DNA of 64,000 nucleotides from Patiria pectinifera (Eukaryota > Echinodermata > Asteroidea > Valvatida > Asterinidae): contig CM057140.1 of assembly GCA_029964075.1 (NCBI GenBank), positions 3,490,643-3,554,642 of the forward strand, given 5' to 3'. Made by a program: the position numbers and the translations under genes. Shown in pieces: positions 25,601-38,200 of this stretch; the first letter of the stretch is position 1; each line of letters opens with the position of its first letter. The notes under the pieces were generated by a model. The model worked only from the letters and a program-made list of their open reading frames with translations. It did not search any database and was not told the origin of the DNA.

Positions 25601-26931
25601 GAAAATCGTTAAAAAGAAGTGATTTTGTTTTTCACTGGTTTGATGCGTTGTTTTCGTTCATTAAAATAATTTTATTAATTCACTTCTGAGGGTTGGTAGC
25701 TATACTGAGATGGCGCCCCCTCCCGTTTTGCGCCTCTCGATGCCTGTCCCCGTCCCCTCCCCCGCCCATGATTTCAAGAAAGACATTTTGAACTGTTTGA
25801 AACTCGACTATGATCCAGTGAGTGCCTCCTTAAGAAAATTAGAAGCCCGCCCCTCAGCTCCACATTCCCACGCATATAGGACCCAAACTATGTCAGTGTC
25901 GGAAATTTTATTCCAGTTTTTTTTAAGCTCAAGAAAGGCAGCACCATGGCAGTACATGATTTTCATGGTTATTGACAAAACAAACGATCTAGTTACGAGT
26001 TTTTACAACAAGTATTTATTCAGAAAAGATTTTTACTACAAATATTTGTACAACTTGAGGCCTGGTGATTTTATATAATGAAGTCATTCAAGTGACCACT
26101 AAACAATGCTAAACGAACTATAGCGTTATGCAACTTCTTCCGAAAGGAAGCGGTAAGAGTGTATGAATTGGGGGGGGGGGGTTGTTTTGTGAATAAATGT
26201 CGTTTGGTTGAGACCCATTCTAATTAAAAGTCGAGTCCGAGTAAATAAAACAATGGCAAAAAGTGTATGTATTGGCCAAGTTATCTGGTTATTTGGGCAA
26301 AATGTTTAAAGTTGGTGTATACGTGCTTTTTTGGGTGTGGCACCTTGAAAAATAGATTTTCAAATTTAATTGATAATTTTCTAGCTTTACATTAGTTATG
26401 AGCTTTCCAATGAGACATCGCACGAAAAAAATCGGCCCACGACAAGTAATCAATTAATTAAGCTCAACTTTTGAATTAAGAGCGGGAAATTTCCTAATTC
26501 GTTTTTTGACATTTTGAAAAAGCACGTATATAACAGCAATTAAATTTACAATGTGAGCCTAACAATGCATGGTTATTTTGTGACCCTTCGTTATATCTTC
26601 GGTAACAGAACAGAATGGTAGAGATTACAGCAAAGTTTCATTCCATTTCATTTCAGTACTCTATGACCACCACCCATCCGTCAATGGTGACAGTGGGGTT
26701 TTTTTTGGGGGGGGGGGGGGCTTCAAAAATGTTTTGCCTTACAAACTTAGTGATGTGAGGGTTATAGCGAAGAAGATAACACTATGAAAAAAACTTGACA
26801 GAAATTCTTGTAACTGAAAACTTTCAAATTTATATACAATGGACTCAATGTATACATTCCATGTTTTAGGAAACAGTGATTAAAATTATAATACAGTGAT
26901 AGTACAATATTTAAACAGTTCACTTTAGCGT
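25601..26931. other. Intergenic region between RIOX2 and the Olig gene
   Basis: No gene is supported. A 122-codon plus-strand frame at 25710-26078 begins in a C-rich patch and has no recognisable domain. G runs at about 26168-26180 and 26700-26720 are simple repeats. Bases 26720-26931 would be the 3' UTR and downstream flank of the Olig gene; no AATAAA was seen on the minus strand there. Confidence 0.4.
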
Positions 26932-27960
26932 TCATTTAGTCGGTCTGATCAGTTCTGCGGCAGAGAACGCTGACACGCCGGGCAGGCGGTGTTGAGCGGC
27001 CACGCAGCTGCCGGCTGGGTTGGTCTTGCACTGGGCGCAAGAACACGGCAAAGGCCAGCCGTTGTAGAGACCGAGAGTTGATGAGTTGGTTGGCGGGGCG
27101 GGGAGCGTCGCCAGCCCTGGTCGCTCCTGGCTCGCACCGGTGTAAGTCCGGAACCCCGAATTTGTTGGCGACAGGGAGGCTTTCTCATGTCGCGTGGAGA
27201 CGCTTGTGGAGCACAGTGGAGTGGAAAGGAGTAAGGATTTCGGTACGATGGGTGTTGGTGGTGTGGGGAAGTACGGACGAGTCGGGGTTGGGGGTAATGG
27301 CCCCGACTGATGACCGAGACTCATGGACTGGGGTGGTGGTGGTGGGTGCACTCCTTGGTACATCTCTCCAAGAAGCCTCCGCATGTCTTCCACGCTGGTG
27401 GAGAGCATCAGGATGTAGTTCTTGGCGAGGAGTAGAGTTGCAATTTTTGAGAGTTTGCGGACCGAGGGTCCGTGAGCGTACGGCATGACCTCCCGCAGAC
27501 CGTCCAGGGCTGTGTTCAGATCGTGCATCCGCTTGCGTTCGCGGCTGTTGATCTTCAGGCGGAGGCAGTGCATGTCCTCTTCGCTGAGGAGTTTGGTTTG
27601 TAGTAGAGGCTTGCGACCGGACTTGCTGGAGTGGGAGTTGCGAGAGGTGCTGCGGATTTCTCCCAAATGTTTCTGATGGGTTATTTTCCCTCCTGCTTGG
27701 GAGCTCCAGTTCTCGTAGTCTCCGAGTTCCTCTTGGTCCTCCTCCCGGCGGTCGGAGCTTTGCAAGGGCGGAGATGGGGGTCCGGTACACGGCACAGCCG
27801 TGGAGTCCACGGACATGGAGTCATCGCTGAATTCAGCTCCGGAGTCGGACCCAGCGGGCGAGCAGCTCGATACTGCCCGAACGGGGAAGCCGTTTGGCGG
27901 CGGTGGTGTGTTTGCCGTGCTCGCTGACATTTCCTGTGCTCTCTCGTGCGATAGAAGCAT
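26932..27960 (-). CDS. Olig-family bHLH transcription factor, single exon
   Basis: This gene encodes 342 residues in one exon, as Olig genes usually are. The bHLH domain spans about 134-195: basic region [14 protein letters not shown], helix 1 [10 protein letters not shown], the Olig-specific loop [19 protein letters not shown], then [20 protein letters not shown]. That loop and helix are characteristic of the OLIG1/2/3 group rather than of neurogenin or atonal proteins. The C-terminal [11 protein letters not shown] segment resembles the conserved Cys-containing tail motif of vertebrate OLIG2/3. The rest is Ser/Pro-rich. It should bind E-boxes as a dimer in the nucleus and act in neural (in vertebrates also glial) specification. 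The start is the first ATG, about 105 nt below a TATA-like promoter. It cannot be assigned to OLIG1, 2 or 3 and probably predates that split. Confidence 0.93.
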   Translation of the reverse strand: MLLSHERAQEMSASTANTPPPPNGFPVRAVSSCSPAGSDSGAEFSDDSMSVDSTAVPCTGPPSPPLQSSDRREEDQEELGDYENWSSQAGGKITHQKHLGEIRSTSRNSHSSKSGRKPLLQTKLLSEEDMHCLRLKINSRERKRMHDLNTALDGLREVMPYAHGPSVRKLSKIATLLLAKNYILMLSTSVEDMRRLLGEMYQGVHPPPPPQSMSLGHQSGPLPPTPTRPYFPTPPTPIVPKSLLLSTPLCSTSVSTRHEKASLSPTNSGFRTYTGASQERPGLATLPAPPTNSSTLGLYNGWPLPCSCAQCKTNPAGSCVAAQHRLPGVSAFSAAELIRPTK

Positions 27961-28091
27961 AATCTCCCCGGCCTACTCGTTCGCTTCCGTCCGGTCGACT
28001 GCGGCAGAGTCCTGAGAGTTCCGGCAGCAAATAAAGTCAAGCGTTGGGTCCTCGTCAGTTGATAATCTAAAGTTCCCCCGGACAAACGGCC

Positions 28092-28099
28092 CTTAAATA
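28092..28099 (-). promoter_or_regulatory. TATA-like box of the Olig gene
   Basis: On the minus strand GGGTATTTAAGGGCC lies about 130 nt upstream of the Olig ATG. Initiation about 30 nt downstream would give a 5' UTR of about 105 nt. A GCACGTGC E-box-like word lies just upstream near 28117-28124. Confidence 0.55.
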
Positions 28100-28282
28100 C
28101 CCTCCTTTTGTGGCGTGCACGTGCGGGAGAGGTGTCGAACGGGTGAGTTTAACTTTCATGCACTCACCCTTAATCAATATCAAGTAAGCATATCGGGCTG
28201 AGCTTTCGCGGCATACGTTACTTTCCCTCTCGTACCGTCCCGTCAATGGATTTTCGTGTCAACAGCCTGCTCGTCAACAACC

Positions 28283-28329
28283 TGTCAAAGTTTGACAAGC
28301 CAATCAGGTGGCGCTTTACATGCGCCACC
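28283..28329. promoter_or_regulatory. Two adjacent inverted repeats upstream of the Olig promoter
   Basis: A perfect inverted repeat TGTCAAA-G-TTTGACA (28283-28297) is followed ten bases later by another, GGTGGCGC and GCGCCACC with a 7-nt spacer (28307-28329). Two more GTCAAC words lie just upstream, near 28258 and 28273. TGACA cores fit TALE homeodomain sites, so this may be a promoter-proximal control region. Function is inferred. Confidence 0.35.
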
Positions 28330-29410
28330 CCGACCCGGGTCTGTAATCAATCATAGGATTGGCGTAAACTTGCGCGCGCTACGCCTCTGCGCATGTCGCG
28401 ACGCTCATTAGGCTCTTTGGAAATGCAACAGCCCTTCGCTGGTTGGCATATGGCGAAAGGACATTTGAAATGTGTGTGAGCAAACATCGGCGTGTGCCGA
28501 AGACTGCCTCGGTGATCAAGTGCCACGCGCACGACAAGCCTGTCGACTGCTCAACACTGCATGACGGGCAAAACGGACCATACTCTACGACTAGTTTATG
28601 TCGATCGTTTATAAATGAGAAAATGGAATCAATATGTAGCCGATGTAAAACTTTAGGGTTCTAGTTGTAGTGTTTTATCACCATGCTTCTATAACTCATG
28701 GGGAATGTCTAGCTTTGAACTCGCTTTGCTCTGTAAAAATCATAGTAAAATTTTGGTCAATTTTTTTTAAAATATCAATCGTCATTATTCAAAAAGATCT
28801 TTAAGTAACTGAATGTTTTGGTGGCAAGAAAAATCTGTTTTAAAATCCACAGAATTTATGTAAGATAATGATTCACAAATTTCTATTCATTTCTCAAAAT
28901 TAAATTCAAGAAAATAACTAAATAAAAAAAGGAAGGGTTCTAATTAGGCTATGATATCTTATGATTAACTTTGAATTATAAGATGTTCATCATCAGTCTG
29001 TCGGATAAACTTGCACGTTTCTTTTTGAAGATGATTTACTGAGAATTTTGCCAGAAACTCAACCGAATGAAACAGCCGTTCGGTAGAGACAAATTTGAAA
29101 TAAAAGACACGAACAGTCAACTGTGATCCGTAACTTCATCCCACTGTCACTAAACCAAATCGGAGCCGTCCTTTTGATGTACAAAAAAACAACCAACGGA
29201 AAGTCTCTAAAAATGCATTTTAATATCTGCTTCGAATGTCCTGTCACGTTGAGACAAATATGACAAAGAAATTGGGCTTTTTTTGCGTGCGATGCTGAGC
29301 AGAACGCTCGCCACCGTGCCGCATTCATCGTTTTATTACTTTTGTTAAAGGAGTTATTAGCAACGCTGATTGCATGAAAGGATTTGCATATCCCAAAGTA
29401 ACCTACCAAA
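28330..29410. other. Intergenic sequence upstream of the Olig gene
   Basis: No gene, repeat array or RNA gene is recognised here. Composition shifts from GC-rich (to about 28640) to AT-rich. Confidence 0.4.
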
Positions 29411-29740
29411 TTATTATCCAAAAACTACTTGGATTAAAGATCTAACTGGCACTAAACACTCCTTGAAATAATTCCGTCTTGCTTGCTATACAAAATCAAG
29501 ATAGGCGATTTCCAATGATCAGTCAATTGACCGAGTTTTGGAATAGAGAGTTATAATGACGAAATTGTGTTTTGTGTTCAAAAGGTTGTGACTGGTTTTT
29601 CATTGTTTTCTCGAACAGTGTAATATCACTGAGCTGAAACAGGTTAGCTTGTATTTATTCTTTTGATTTTGAGTGGTATTATTGTTGGAAACGAACAAAT
29701 ACAATGAAACGCATATGCCCTTAAATCCTGCTGGAAATCG
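29411..29740 (-). mobile_element. MITE family B copy, decayed
   Basis: This copy aligns in reverse orientation with 22173-22563 and in the same orientation with 43057-43381, sharing for example ACTTGGATTAAAGATC, TTTTTCATTGTTTTCTCGA and GGAAACGAACAAA. The left inverted repeat is not recognisable and the right one (GCATATGCCCTT) is decayed. Confidence 0.6.
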
Positions 29741-30086
29741 AAAACGAAATTATCGATGGTACTTTTCCCTTTTGTTTCTTTTAATATACGAGGTAAACAT
29801 TCTTTTACAGCGCAGGTTTGACAAAATCATTGGAAAATAGTTTTGCAGTAAAAATGGTCATTTCTGTTTTTGTCACGTATCGAAGTTTTCCTTATATACT
29901 GAAAAATTATTTCACTTTTCTCGATCTTTATTATTATACTATTTGGACTCATTTTACTTTGACACATTATTCTCCAATAATCTGAGTGGATTTTCCTTTT
30001 GTTGGTAAACATTTTTTTTGTGTTCATAATTCCCCCCCCCCCCCATATTTTGTTCCTCATTTTTACGACATAATACTGACGATATA

Positions 30087-30420
30087 CAAGGGCGGATCCA
30101 GAACACAGGGTTTTTTTTGGGGGGGGAGGGGGTCCCAAAAAAGTTTGTCCCCCCCAAAAAAGTGATTCATAAATTTACGGCGTGGGGTTCGGGCCCCGCG
30201 TAAGGCCGGGCCCCAGAAAATTGTTGGATTCTACTGATGCTCTGTGGTGCGATCTGAGACAATTTCTGACCACTTTAACCAAGTTTAGCAAAATATGGCG
30301 GTGTACGCAGTGGCTGCCATTTTGCGACATCACTTAAAAAAATGTTTGGGGTTTTTTTTTGGGTGGGGGGGTGGGGGGGGGGTCATGTCCCCCGTTGCCC
30401 CCCCCCCCCGATCCGCTGGC
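30087..30420. mobile_element. Possible hAT-like MITE remnant, G/C-run rich
   Basis: The left end CAAGGGCGGATCCAG resembles common hAT-type ends. The right end (CGATCCGCTGGC) matches its complement only partly. The interior is dominated by long G and C runs, like the element at 12513. No clear target duplication was found, so the boundaries are tentative. Confidence 0.3.
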
Positions 30421-30629
30421 TAAAAGCGAAATCTGGTCAGACAGATCTGCGATTGTCTGTGCGCGCCGTTGCCATCAGTCTCAAACCTATCGCAAGACAT
30501 CAAGTCTGAACTCATGAGTGAAAATCATAGTGTCTTAAGCAATCCGAGAAGGCAGTTGTCGTTAATTATTGCTCTGTGATGTCATTGTGACTTTATGTAA
30601 ATCGTTTCATCTAAAAATAGGGCTCTAGA

Positions 30630-31150
30630 ATCAATAGAGCACTGATCATTCCATATTTTGAGTCAGTCGTTAAATTGTCCCACCGCAGACAACAGCATGC
30701 TCTAAAAACCATGAATTTGTAAACAACAAAAACCGACAAACATCATCCACAGGGCCGACCAGTGGGTGTTCGCCTCAAAATGCAACCCAAACACCGAGAA
30801 ACAGACTGCAGACCCTGTACGCGCCCCGGCATGCGGGCCGGCGTTTCGAGCCTGAATTCGGCACCATATGCGGCCAAGCCCGGTCGCGTGCCGCCGCTGT
30901 TGGCCGCTAATAACGCACACCGGCACTTGTTTTGTCCGTGAACCTTCATGTTTTGTCTCAGTTTTTTGTGTGCATTCGTGGTGGGACTAGCCCGTCTGCC
31001 ACGGTTTTGAAAGCAAGTTGAGTAGCAAACCGTATGGCCTCAAACAAGCAGGTATAGGACTAACACCCCCGGTTGGGGCCGTTGATGTTTAATTTGACGC
31101 CCTTGCCGTGACGCGCCCCTGGGGGAGGGAAGGCAGGGGGAGGGGTGTCG
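30630..31150. promoter_or_regulatory. GC-richer non-repetitive block between Olig and CTU1 (candidate regulatory DNA)
   Basis: This block of mixed, complex sequence sits in an otherwise AT-rich region. It has no sustained coding frame with recognisable content and no similarity to other parts of the window. It is listed as a candidate conserved noncoding element only because of composition and its position near a developmental gene. Confidence 0.22.
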
Positions 31151-31962
31151 GTGAAACACCGTAACGGTCACGGTGCATCACCAGACATGATCTTTTGATA
31201 CTGACAGGTTGTCAAAAGTTAATGATGACACTGAGGGGGTAAAATTCTTGAGAACGGCCGAGGAAGCGTGTAACGGGTCAAGACAGAGCTCTTTTCTCCT
31301 GTTTATACCGGAGTCTTATATATCTACCAACATTTCTGGTGGTAGGGGACAGGCATTCCTAGCCCTCCAAAGCAATCGGTTTAACTTGGAGTATGATGTC
31401 GAGGATTCATGGAAACGGTTCTTGGAGGCTTCTGTGAGAGAGATATGGGGTCCATTTTCTGAATTTATATTAAAGTTCACTCGTAGTACCGTAGCCCTAC
31501 TATTGGTTATTTCACTGCAGAAGTCATTTTTGGAACGACAAAAACAGTTTTGTTACTGAAAACATAGAGGGTCCTAAAACTACACTTTTACAGAAAAAGT
31601 AAGGCAATATACAAAACAAACCTTTGAAATACCGCTTAACAACACGGTGACAAAAAAATCTGGTGGGTTAAAGATGTACATACCGGCGCGGCCCGCCCGT
31701 GCTCTTAAAAAAAATGGATTTTTTTTTCTCCTAATGAATTTTCAGTTTGTGTGCTTTTGTTTTAATGACAAGATTTACTTCATTCCGAATTTTGGGGTCT
31801 GCAACCCTCTTAAAAAGAGGAATTTCATTTAGCGCACAAAATGAACACGCCTAGCGAGAGCCGAATAATTCGATTTTTTTGAAAGAAATAATTCAATAAC
31901 TAAACATCGGTGGTATTTTTTGTTTGGTGTTTCATTCAAAAGTGAATAACTTATATATTTTT

Positions 31963-32093
31963 AGGAAAATGACAATTGAAAAACTCTTAGCACGGTGAAC
32001 ATTATTATTGATGTACCCTTGCTATTTTTTAGGAAAATGACAATTGAAAAACTCTTAGCACGGTGAACATTATTATTGATGTACCCTTGCTAT
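31963..32093. repeat. Tandem 68-bp duplication upstream of CTU1
   Basis: The sequence beginning AGGAAAATGACAATTG at 31963 is repeated exactly from 32031, ending GTACCCTTGCTAT at 32093. The period is 68 bp with 63 identical bases and a TTTTT spacer. It ends about 170 nt before the CTU1 start codon, so it may fall in the promoter. Confidence 0.9.
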
Positions 32094-32266
32094 CCTAAGA
32101 TATTATTGGAATCGCTCTACACTTACACATAACACTCATCATTTGAGTACGAGGTGAAACTATTACCCATTGATTGTCCCGTTGTTCAGATTGCTCGCAT
32201 GGGAACAAGGTTGCTTTAAATGTGTTTACGTTTTACAGACGGTTGTGCAACTTTTCGGCCATCAAA

Positions 32267-35200
32267 ATGCCTGTTTCCTGCCGTCTCTGTGGTGGATCTG
32301 CAATTTTGAAAAGGCCTAAAACGGTAAATGTTTGTTTTTATTTTACACTGTGCTTTCAGATCCATAATCGCAATAGTGTTGCATGTATAATGACTACATT
32401 TTAACAGCAACTCCCAACATTAATTGTCGTGCCTTCCAACACAGAGGAAAACCAGTAGGACTTTATTTCCGACACCTTATTTTTTTACGCAGTCAGTGGC
32501 TATCGTTACGGCAACCGTAACACGATTTTCAACTGCTATCACTACATAACTGTCTGGTTCCCTGAACTAATAGTATTCAACGTCAGAATCTTTAATTTTG
32601 CACAATTATGAACTAAAATTGCCTGTTTTTTTGGTCATCCAGAATATTCTTCTTTCATGTCTTTTTTTCATGTTATTCCAACAATTTTAAATGGTCTGAT
32701 TCCAATCTCATGAACAACGACATTGTTGGCGCAGAACCACACTAAAGCCCAGTTCATACTTCATGCGAAGCGGAATAAAATCGTGGTCAACAATATATAC
32801 ATGGCGCGCCTGTGTTTGTTGTTGACATTTCGAATTTCGTCCGCACATGCACATTTGTCACGGTAAAAACTACCAAAAACCCCAAAAAGTCCCCCAAAAC
32901 AGTCCCTGCTTATAAATGTGTCGTGTCGGCTTAAAATATATCGTTTATTGAAACTTTGTTAAAGAAAGCTGGCGACGGCCAAATTTCCACTCCCACTCTT
33001 TTCACTCTTAGGCTAAAAAAAAAATGGTTCTGCTTCTGGTTTCCCTACCTTCCTATGTTGACAGCCCCTACCCTAATTTGTTTTTAATTGGAAAAATGAC
33101 AGAACAAAACCAAACCATAAATTTCTACTTTTTACCCATGACTACAATGTACAGGCAGCAGACGTCTCCATCTTAATAATATGATTGTACACAAAAAAAT
33201 ATCCCTACCTACCTACCCTATTTCCGAATGTCATGTAATTTGAAGCATTTCTTTCTCTTTTTTTGGCATAAATCTTACATTAATTAGTTACAAATAGGCC
33301 TAGTTAAATTCTTTGATTATTAAATAATCAAAGAATTTTATTTGAAATGAATTCATATATTAATATCCCCTCAAGAAGCAATGTGCTTTCAAGATACATA
33401 ATCATATTTATGTGCTTCTTTGAGACCTGACATGACTGAGTGATTAATACTGACATTTTCTATTTGGAAATATAACCATTGATTTAAAATTTTAAGACAA
33501 TTTTGGAAAGTTTGTTTTAGTGATAAAAACATGTTTTCTAGGCCTATCAAGCATTGACAGTTTGATGTCCCTTGTAAGCTTAAAAGTAAAGCTAAAAGTC
33601 CATCATTTGTTATTTGTGAATTTTGTTCGTTTGAAGCAACAATAGTGCTCAAATTCTAAAGGAGGGTGCTGAACGGTTAACCTGATGAAATTTCAGCTCA
33701 GCTTCAGCTGTATATTTCGAGAAAAACAACATTCTAGGATCTCGAATTCTAATCAAAAGTTGCTGAATCAGGTTTTGAATTGGGCCTGAATTCAGCGCCC
33801 GAGACACGTATTTACTGAACCGATGCATCATGTGTCGTGCCAACACTTGCGCGCACTTCGCCTATTGAAAAAAACGAACTACTAACAGAAATTTCCATCG
33901 GTGCTTCTTAAGACGCACCGTTGGAAAGGCCTTTTTTCGTTGATTTCTTCAAAATGACAGCTTGCCAGAAAGGATAATTGCACAGGGAGTTTAGTCCCCT
34001 TACTATCTTTCAACCAAGTAAGTTTATCAACAATAAATACGCCAGTTATTTATTGGATAGCTGCAAATGATGGACTCTGGCTTTAAAGTTGTATAACAAA
34101 GAATGGAGGATTTTGAAGAATTTTAGAAAGATTCTCAGCTCAGATTAACCTCAGTCACAATGCCATTTGGTCTGCTAATCAGTCTATTGTATGAAACCAG
34201 CCCGGTCACCAGGTGACAACCGGTGCCCTGCTTGTTGACCCTAATTAGATGGGCAACCTAGTTAATTGAATGACAAGTTCTAAGCTCATTACTTAAGCAC
34301 AATGCACACTCCAATATGTTGTAGGCTGTGTTGTAGGCAATTGTTGTCCATTTGTGTACAGTTGTAACACATGTACAATACAATATGACATGTTTGAGGC
34401 CCCTAAAAATCAGTCCATATCCTAGCCCCATAAATGTGGCCAATTTTAATACTAGACTACCTCCGTAAATAAAGGCCACGCTTGGAAGCACCCGAAATTG
34501 TAGAACTTTGTCAAAATTTGATTGTCACATTTGGACTACATCCTGTATATTTGTAGTTTATTTTACACTTAAGAAAAAAACTATAGAAAAGTACCCGGTT
34601 GTCCTGCATTTTTCAGACGTCTATTTTTTGTGTAATTCCAACACGAAATTACACGTAAAATAGATTTCTGAAAAATGCAAGATTATTTTTCTCTTGCTAT
34701 AAAACTACAAATATAGTCCAAAATGTGAAAATCAAAATTTGACAAAGTTCCACATTTTCGGGTGCATGTTCCAAGTGTGGCCTTTATTTACGGAGGTAGT
34801 CCAGTAAATTGGCCAAATTTTTCGGGCTAATATCCTAGGTGTTTTAGTCAGCATTTGATACATTTTGTGTCCACATGTGCTGCAAATTGAATTTTACATG
34901 GTGTGTGAAATGCTGAAGTTTTATCCCATTACAAGCATAAATTTGCATAAGAAAATGGTGTGTCCAGAAAGCATTGTTTTGACCCATAGATGCTAAATGT
35001 TGATTATTAAATGTTCCCACTTCCAACAGTGTCCAAATTTTAATTAAAACCCTCCCCCTCTGGATGGTAAGTTCAGCTACGCCATCACAGCAGTCAAATC
35101 AAGTGACTGTTTTTGACAGGTTTTAAAGGCAATATATACAACATTTGCAAACATCAAAAAATAAAACTACCAAATTATTTTGAAATACCTTGCTGGACTG

Positions 35201-38200
35201 TTAGTGAATGACAGTCTTTAGCATCCTGTAAAATCATGGCACCTGGCATACTGTCATTTTCAAGAGAAGTGGTATTTTGTATCAATTTCCAACGCTGGTC
35301 GGCCGACCAATGTTGGAAAAACTGGCTTTTTTCAAATACTGGCCCCAATTGACCATATACATTGTAAGTTAGTCCGCATTTGTTTGCAATCGATTACACA
35401 CCTACATGTATGAACGGGTACAAGCCAGCTAGACTGGTTCCCTGACCTTACAATTCCCCAATGTCTATAAATTGCTCTGTTTCATCTTAAGTGGAGTCAG
35501 GGAACCAGACTACAGGAAAATGATTGTTTTTCTTGGTTTTTATAGCACCTACGAACCCAAAACGTCAAAAAAATCAGCCTTACAATATTTGTTATATATA
35601 TTACCAACCCCCAAATCCATTTCATTTCTGAAAGTTACAGCAAAAGCAAATGATGTACATATTCCCTTTAAGAATTCCCTTGTTAATTTGATATAGCCAT
35701 GCTTTGACTGGAGGTGATTGATATGCCAGCTGTACCTACCGGTTACATCTTTTGTCTGTTGATGGAATTCGACCAGTCACAGTATTTACACGAAAGTGAT
35801 CTGACTTTTTTATTTTACTAGTCTGTGTACAAATATGCGTGGCAGGGGAAGTGGAAGAAAATTTTGATTGTCTGTGATTGATCAAATAATAGAAGGGTTT
35901 TAATATTAAATTATAGTATTTACTGCTTTCATATGATCTACATATTGTACAACCTGGATTTTCTTTTTCAGGGCTATAAAAATGAAAAGCCAAACATTGT
36001 TTAAAAGTATATTGGCAATGCGCCAATTTCAGAAAGGCAGTAACATTTTTAGTTAAACATCTAAACTAAATGCTGTTAAATTTCTGTGTTTTTTTTTACA
36101 CTGAAAGTACCAGCACTAAGCACTTAGAAACCAATCAGAGTAGGTTCATGCTTGCAATCCAGACTTTTCAAAAAAGTTTACATAAGCATTCGGATGCGCC
36201 GCACTGTAAGATGAACGCGTAGTTTACCCTTTTTTAGAAGCGTCAGACAACAATAAAACTGTCATTTTCGGGGTGTGGGTTTACAGCACAGGATACCCTA
36301 GTCTTATCAAACAGAGCACGGGGATTGCTGAAAAATGGCAGCAGAAGGATATAAGAGCCGTGCGTGTGGGTGCGAGAGATCCTGCAGAAAAAAGCAGCTT
36401 TCATTTTGTTGGCGCACTGGGGGCACCTGCCCACTATGTTTACCCGCATCTGTTCGGCTAATTTTGGCCGTCCTTTAAAGGCATGTCTGGGCTCCGGTTT
36501 CGAGCACGGCAAGTCAACGCCGCACACCGTCCCGCCGTGCCACACGGTTCGCCTCCGCTATTAAATTCCCATTAATTTAATTTGCCCGGGGCCCCTCCAA
36601 GTTTCAATCACCCTTCTTTTGTTAAACGGCGGGCTATTGTAGGGTTCCATAGAATATTAGACCCCCCCCCTCCATTCTATATCACTCTGTCTTTGTGACA
36701 GGCAGTTTTTTTGACAAAGTGTGTGCCTTGTGAACACACCGTAGCCCTCTGCTGACCAAATGCTGGGGTGTTTTCTGAACGGGGCCAGGGTCCGTTTGAC
36801 CACTTGTGCTCACAGATTGTTGCCGACTGGCCCCCCGTGTGTCAACAAGCACGTCAACTGGTCCCAGCCAGTGGGATGCATGGTCATCAAGATTTTTGGG
36901 GGGGGGGCCTCAATATTTGGTATTGACATGTAGAGATATGAGTATAATGCATTTCTCATTGTGTTAGTAGTAAATTTGTGATGCACTCGACTAGTATCCT
37001 GTGTACATGTGCCGTATGTGAATAGTGTAGGTAGTCAAAGTTTGAGCACCAGTCTAACAAAACTGTGATATAGTATTCAAATATGAAACAGCTCTTCCTG
37101 TGACATATTTACTGGATTTCCAATATCTAAGTTGTACTGTATGTATGCAGGGATAACTTTAGTTGGTTCATAATTTTAATATTTAATTCATGTGAGACGA
37201 AGTCAAAAAAGTTAAATAGTTTCTCGTCCAGGTTTTTTTTTAAAAGAGTGGAGGCGGTCCTTTTTTTTTCTTCCAAGATGGCGGATTTTCCAAGATGGAT
37301 TCTTCCAATTTCTCGACTCTTTTGCTGATATTTTTGTGTCCAAGTGAGCTGTAACCCTTTCTATTACAGACTAAATTGAAATTGCAGATGCAACAAGATT
37401 CTATACTGGCTTATTATTATTTCATCTCGTGTTAATTTTGTTCGTTATATTATGTATATTATTTGCATTTGTATACATGTACATGTACAGAGTTGGAAAT
37501 AAATGATAAATGAATGAATGAATGCATAGCTACAATTTTGCTGGAAGAACATAAAAATAAATGAAATATATTGCAAATGCTTGATTTAAAAAAACAAAGG
37601 AGGCGGCCGGGGAAAATGAAGCGGTTTGGAAAGAGAAACTGGTTTATTAATTTAATTTGCCCAATTGTTTTGTTTTGATTTAGGTAGCCATTTTTAATTT
37701 TTTAATAGTGATACGGTAATTAGAATCTTGAATCAGGAACCGATAATTTTTATACAGGCGTAATTTGTAGCTGTCATTTGAAACATACATGTATGTACAT
37801 CAGATTTTTGTGTTTTATAGAACCATGCATATACAATTTACGTACATTTATCAGGCTATGAAAATATGTTGTTAGTATTTCAAACTAAATAACATGAGTT
37901 TCTTTGCCGAAATTTATCCCCATCAAAGAGGGACAAAAAATGAAGAAAATGACCCATTACATGTAGACTGTAGCTGGAGGGATATATTACATCTTAATTT
38001 AGTCAGCCAAAGATGACAGACTAAATCCAATGATACAGCATAGAGGAGTTTTAGTCTGGCCTCGGGGCACAGCATATTAAGAAGCGGTTAGGTAGGCTTG
38101 ACTACAGATGGACAATGGACACGTCCCGTCCGCCCATTTTTTTCTGTGGAAGGGATTTTGTGAGTGGAGGTTCGACAGATGGGGTCCGTGCGGGCTGAAA

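Noticed and set aside
25710..26078. A 122-codon plus-strand frame between RIOX2 and Olig
   Set aside because: No recognisable domain, no clear splice or promoter context, and a composition that shifts abruptly within the frame.
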